The notes below the pieces were generated by a model that was given only the letters and a program-made list of their open reading frames with translations, was not told the origin of the DNA and made no database searches. Below, one piece after another: positions 62,381 to 64,000 of a stretch of 64,000 nucleotides of DNA. Positions within the stretch are counted from its first letter, which is position 1; each line of letters starts with the position of its first letter. Source of the DNA: Leptospira meyeri (lineage in GTDB: Bacteria; Spirochaetota; Leptospiria; Leptospirales; Leptospiraceae); the NCBI RefSeq assembly GCF_004368965.1, contig NZ_SORO01000002.1, positions 62,001-126,000 on the forward strand, written 5' to 3'. The translations under genes were made by a program, and so were the position numbers.

Positions 62381-63901
62381 CTATTTCGGAAAGAGATTTC
62401 CAATTCTTTTAGCATAAATCGGATTCATTTGTTCCATTCCGACATAAGTAAAGTGATGGAAGTCGGAGAACCCTTGCATGGGCAAACTTCGGTGGATGTC
62501 CCAATAATAAACAGAACCACCTTCTAAAGATTGTAAATAACGGAGGTGATCCCTGTACCATTCCGAATCCTCATACCACTCAAGGGATATAGGATTTTCA
62601 GGATTGTTGATGAGGAGAAAAGGGACATTTCGATCTCGAAAATGGTCTGTAATTTTTTTGAGATACCGAAAGTGGAAATACGGTCGAAAAGATTCCTCAC
62701 GAATCCTTTCTTTTGCCAATTTTAAGGCAACAAGGTATCCGATCCCTGGTCTTTTTTCCAAACCTTCAAGCAACCGGTATTGAAAATATTTGCGGTATTC
62801 TTCATCTTTCATCCCCAAATAGCGAAAGTCTTCTGTTCTTGGCTCCCTTTCGTATTGGATCCCCGACTTTGCTTCCTCAAGTCCAAAGGTCTGTTCCAAC
62901 CGAACCCCCATAGGATCAAAATGGTAATCCAAATAAGCACCCGTCGCTTGGCTGGCAAACCACACTCGCTCTAACTTTACAGTGACTAACTTTTTCTCTT
63001 GGAAAAATTGAGGATCTAAATAAAGCCTGACCCAACCTTCTCGGGTGAGGGTAATTTCTTGGTGAGTGGTTCCGTTTGATATTTCCATCAGGCAAGGTTT
63101 TCCTTTCAAAAGAAATTGTGTCACCTCTACCCAAAATCCTTTCTGTTTGATTTTTTCGGTTGGGAAAAAACTAAATTTCTGTCCTGTCCAACCCAGTCCG
63201 TTGATTCCTTCCGGGATCCTGGCACCGGCGTAGGCATGATAACTCGTGTTGCGTCCAAAACGATGTTGGATTAAATTCTGCAAATTTTGTAGGTAAATAT
63301 CTTTGTAACGATAGAAAGAAAACCCAGAGGAAACAACATATCTTGACCAGGTATCCCAATCCATCGAAGCCCCAACTTCTTTTATCGTCTCCAAAGGAAA
63401 AACCCACAAGGACTGGGGTGCCTCTCCAAAGGTGAGGGCATCTCTAATAACAGCCGACTCGTCTACTGAATCATTTCTACCCTCAGGGAATATAACGTAG
63501 GTTCGGTGAAGTCGGTAATCGATAAAATTGACTGGGTAAACAACAAGATCCGGCTCCAATGGATCAAGCCAACTGAGGAGTAAATATACGTATAAGGGAC
63601 TATTCCCAGCATAGGCTAAATAAAAAACATCCACATCCAACGCAAAGTCACGTAAAAGCGAATCCTTTAACTTTTGAGAATCAATTGAATAATAGGCAAC
63701 GGAGCTACCGACAACAATGATTCTTTTTTTTGTTTTTGGGAGATTTCTGATTCTCTCATATTCATATAAAAAATTGAAAAAATGGTTCGTGTTCCATGGA
63801 GATTCATTGGGTAACAAAAACTGAATTTTTTTAAAAAACAAAAAATCACACCCAAAAAGTGAAACAAAAAAGAGGCATATTAGAAGTATCCGCTGTTTCA
63901 T
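62381..63901 (-). CDS. SGNH-like protein paired with a second MBOAT
   Basis: 506 residues. N-terminal hydrophobic stretch, with FGCDF as a possible lipobox or just an anchor. SGNH block I is VVGSSVAYYSID, and a C-terminal D-x-x-H appears as FSDFHHFTYVGMEQM. The middle 200 residues contain a beta-rich insert. It starts 8 bases after the stop of the MBOAT fragment on the same strand, with AGGAAG upstream, so the pair works in O-acylation of an exported polymer, as inferred from the pair at 42-44.7 kb. Confidence 0.82.
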   Translation of the reverse strand: MKQRILLICLFFVSLFGCDFLFFKKIQFLLPNESPWNTNHFFNFLYEYERIRNLPKTKKRIIVVGSSVAYYSIDSQKLKDSLLRDFALDVDVFYLAYAGNSPLYVYLLLSWLDPLEPDLVVYPVNFIDYRLHRTYVIFPEGRNDSVDESAVIRDALTFGEAPQSLWVFPLETIKEVGASMDWDTWSRYVVSSGFSFYRYKDIYLQNLQNLIQHRFGRNTSYHAYAGARIPEGINGLGWTGQKFSFFPTEKIKQKGFWVEVTQFLLKGKPCLMEISNGTTHQEITLTREGWVRLYLDPQFFQEKKLVTVKLERVWFASQATGAYLDYHFDPMGVRLEQTFGLEEAKSGIQYEREPRTEDFRYLGMKDEEYRKYFQYRLLEGLEKRPGIGYLVALKLAKERIREESFRPYFHFRYLKKITDHFRDRNVPFLLINNPENPISLEWYEDSEWYRDHLRYLQSLEGGSVYYWDIHRSLPMQGFSDFHHFTYVGMEQMNPIYAKRIGNLFPK

Positions 63902-63909
63902 ATCACTTC

Positions 63910-64000
63910 CTAAAAAACAAAATACACAAATGGTTTGCTATCTGCAGAAAACAAAACTATCAAAATGAGAGAAATCGAAGCCAAAACCCCAAAAAATACC
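63910..64000 (-). CDS. MBOAT O-acyltransferase, C-terminal fragment
   Basis: Only about 29 C-terminal residues are visible, in the minus frame ending with TAG at 63910-63912: LILIVLFSADSKPFVYFVF, after a VFFGVL segment. This matches the ending of the complete MBOAT protein at 42-43.5 kb (LLLLLFGVTESQNFLYFQF) in hydrophobic run, polar turn and the final F/Y-Y-F-x-F. It is followed by an SGNH gene, as the complete one is. The rest lies past the window edge. Confidence 0.65.
   Translation of the reverse strand, partial: VFFGVLASISLILIVLFSADSKPFVYFVF

Noticed and set aside
1..64000. CRISPR arrays, rRNA and tRNA genes, transposases
   Set aside because: No regularly spaced repeats, no cloverleaf ending in a TpsiC-arm GTTCxA pattern, no rRNA sequence and no transposase or integrase motif were found by eye; a covariance search could still find a missed tRNA.

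Overview
The window looks like chromosomal DNA of a spirochaete of the genus Leptospira. The grounds are many lipoproteins with loose spirochaetal lipoboxes, a DUF1554 lipoprotein, several surface proteins of a kind I know only from leptospires, and core genes (aconitase, pyruvate kinase, QueA, archaeal-type Asd) on a moderately AT-rich background. I cannot name the species. No rRNA, tRNA, CRISPR array or insertion sequence is visible. Genes cover nearly all of the sequence, in runs with 0-10 base gaps or short overlaps.

Layout. 1-3.3 kb (minus): efp, mtnB, two short-chain dehydrogenases and a partial hypothetical gene, probably one operon. 3.4-6.1 kb (plus): epmB (divergent from efp), a lipoprotein, a small protein and a degenerate-looking nucleotidyltransferase. 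6.1-13.9 kb: lipoprotein MsrB, a hybrid histidine kinase, a DEAD-box helicase with an RGG-like tail, a CFA-type methyltransferase paired with a DUF1295 protein, and two more oxidoreductases. 14.3-15.7 kb: two toxin-antitoxin pairs with PIN toxins, each followed by the same short motif. 16-24 kb: an alginate-export-type porin, a BtrH-like protein, lipoproteins, a ZIP metal transporter and epmA. With efp and epmB this gives the parts for beta-lysylation of EF-P within 22 kb. 24-31 kb: an OmpR-type regulator, a YqjD/YqjE/YqjK-like trio, cutA, a DUF1554 lipoprotein, an ArsR-AHSA1-YdeI-DoxX operon and pnuC. 31-37.7 kb (minus): a methyltransferase, a divergent J-domain protein, aconitase, two envelope proteins and queA.

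37.8-45 kb (plus) is a cell-surface polysaccharide operon: GT87-like and GT4 glycosyltransferases, two membrane proteins, an MBOAT O-acyltransferase, its SGNH partner and a MazG-like protein. A second MBOAT-SGNH pair lies at the right edge (62.4-64 kb).

53.7-45.0 kb (minus) is the most unusual block. Six tightly coupled genes encode a membrane chemoreceptor-like signalling protein, an exported caspase-like protease with an EF-hand-like loop, three related kelch-type lipoproteins, and a protein with a Coq4-like HDxxHx11E motif. I know of no described system with this composition; it is the best candidate here for something new.

53.8-62.3 kb: pirin under an operator-like palindrome, an S41-type lipoprotein lacking the catalytic lysine, an Omp85-type outer-membrane protein broken by a frameshift in a C6 run, pyruvate kinase, a large protein of unknown function and aspartate-semialdehyde dehydrogenase.
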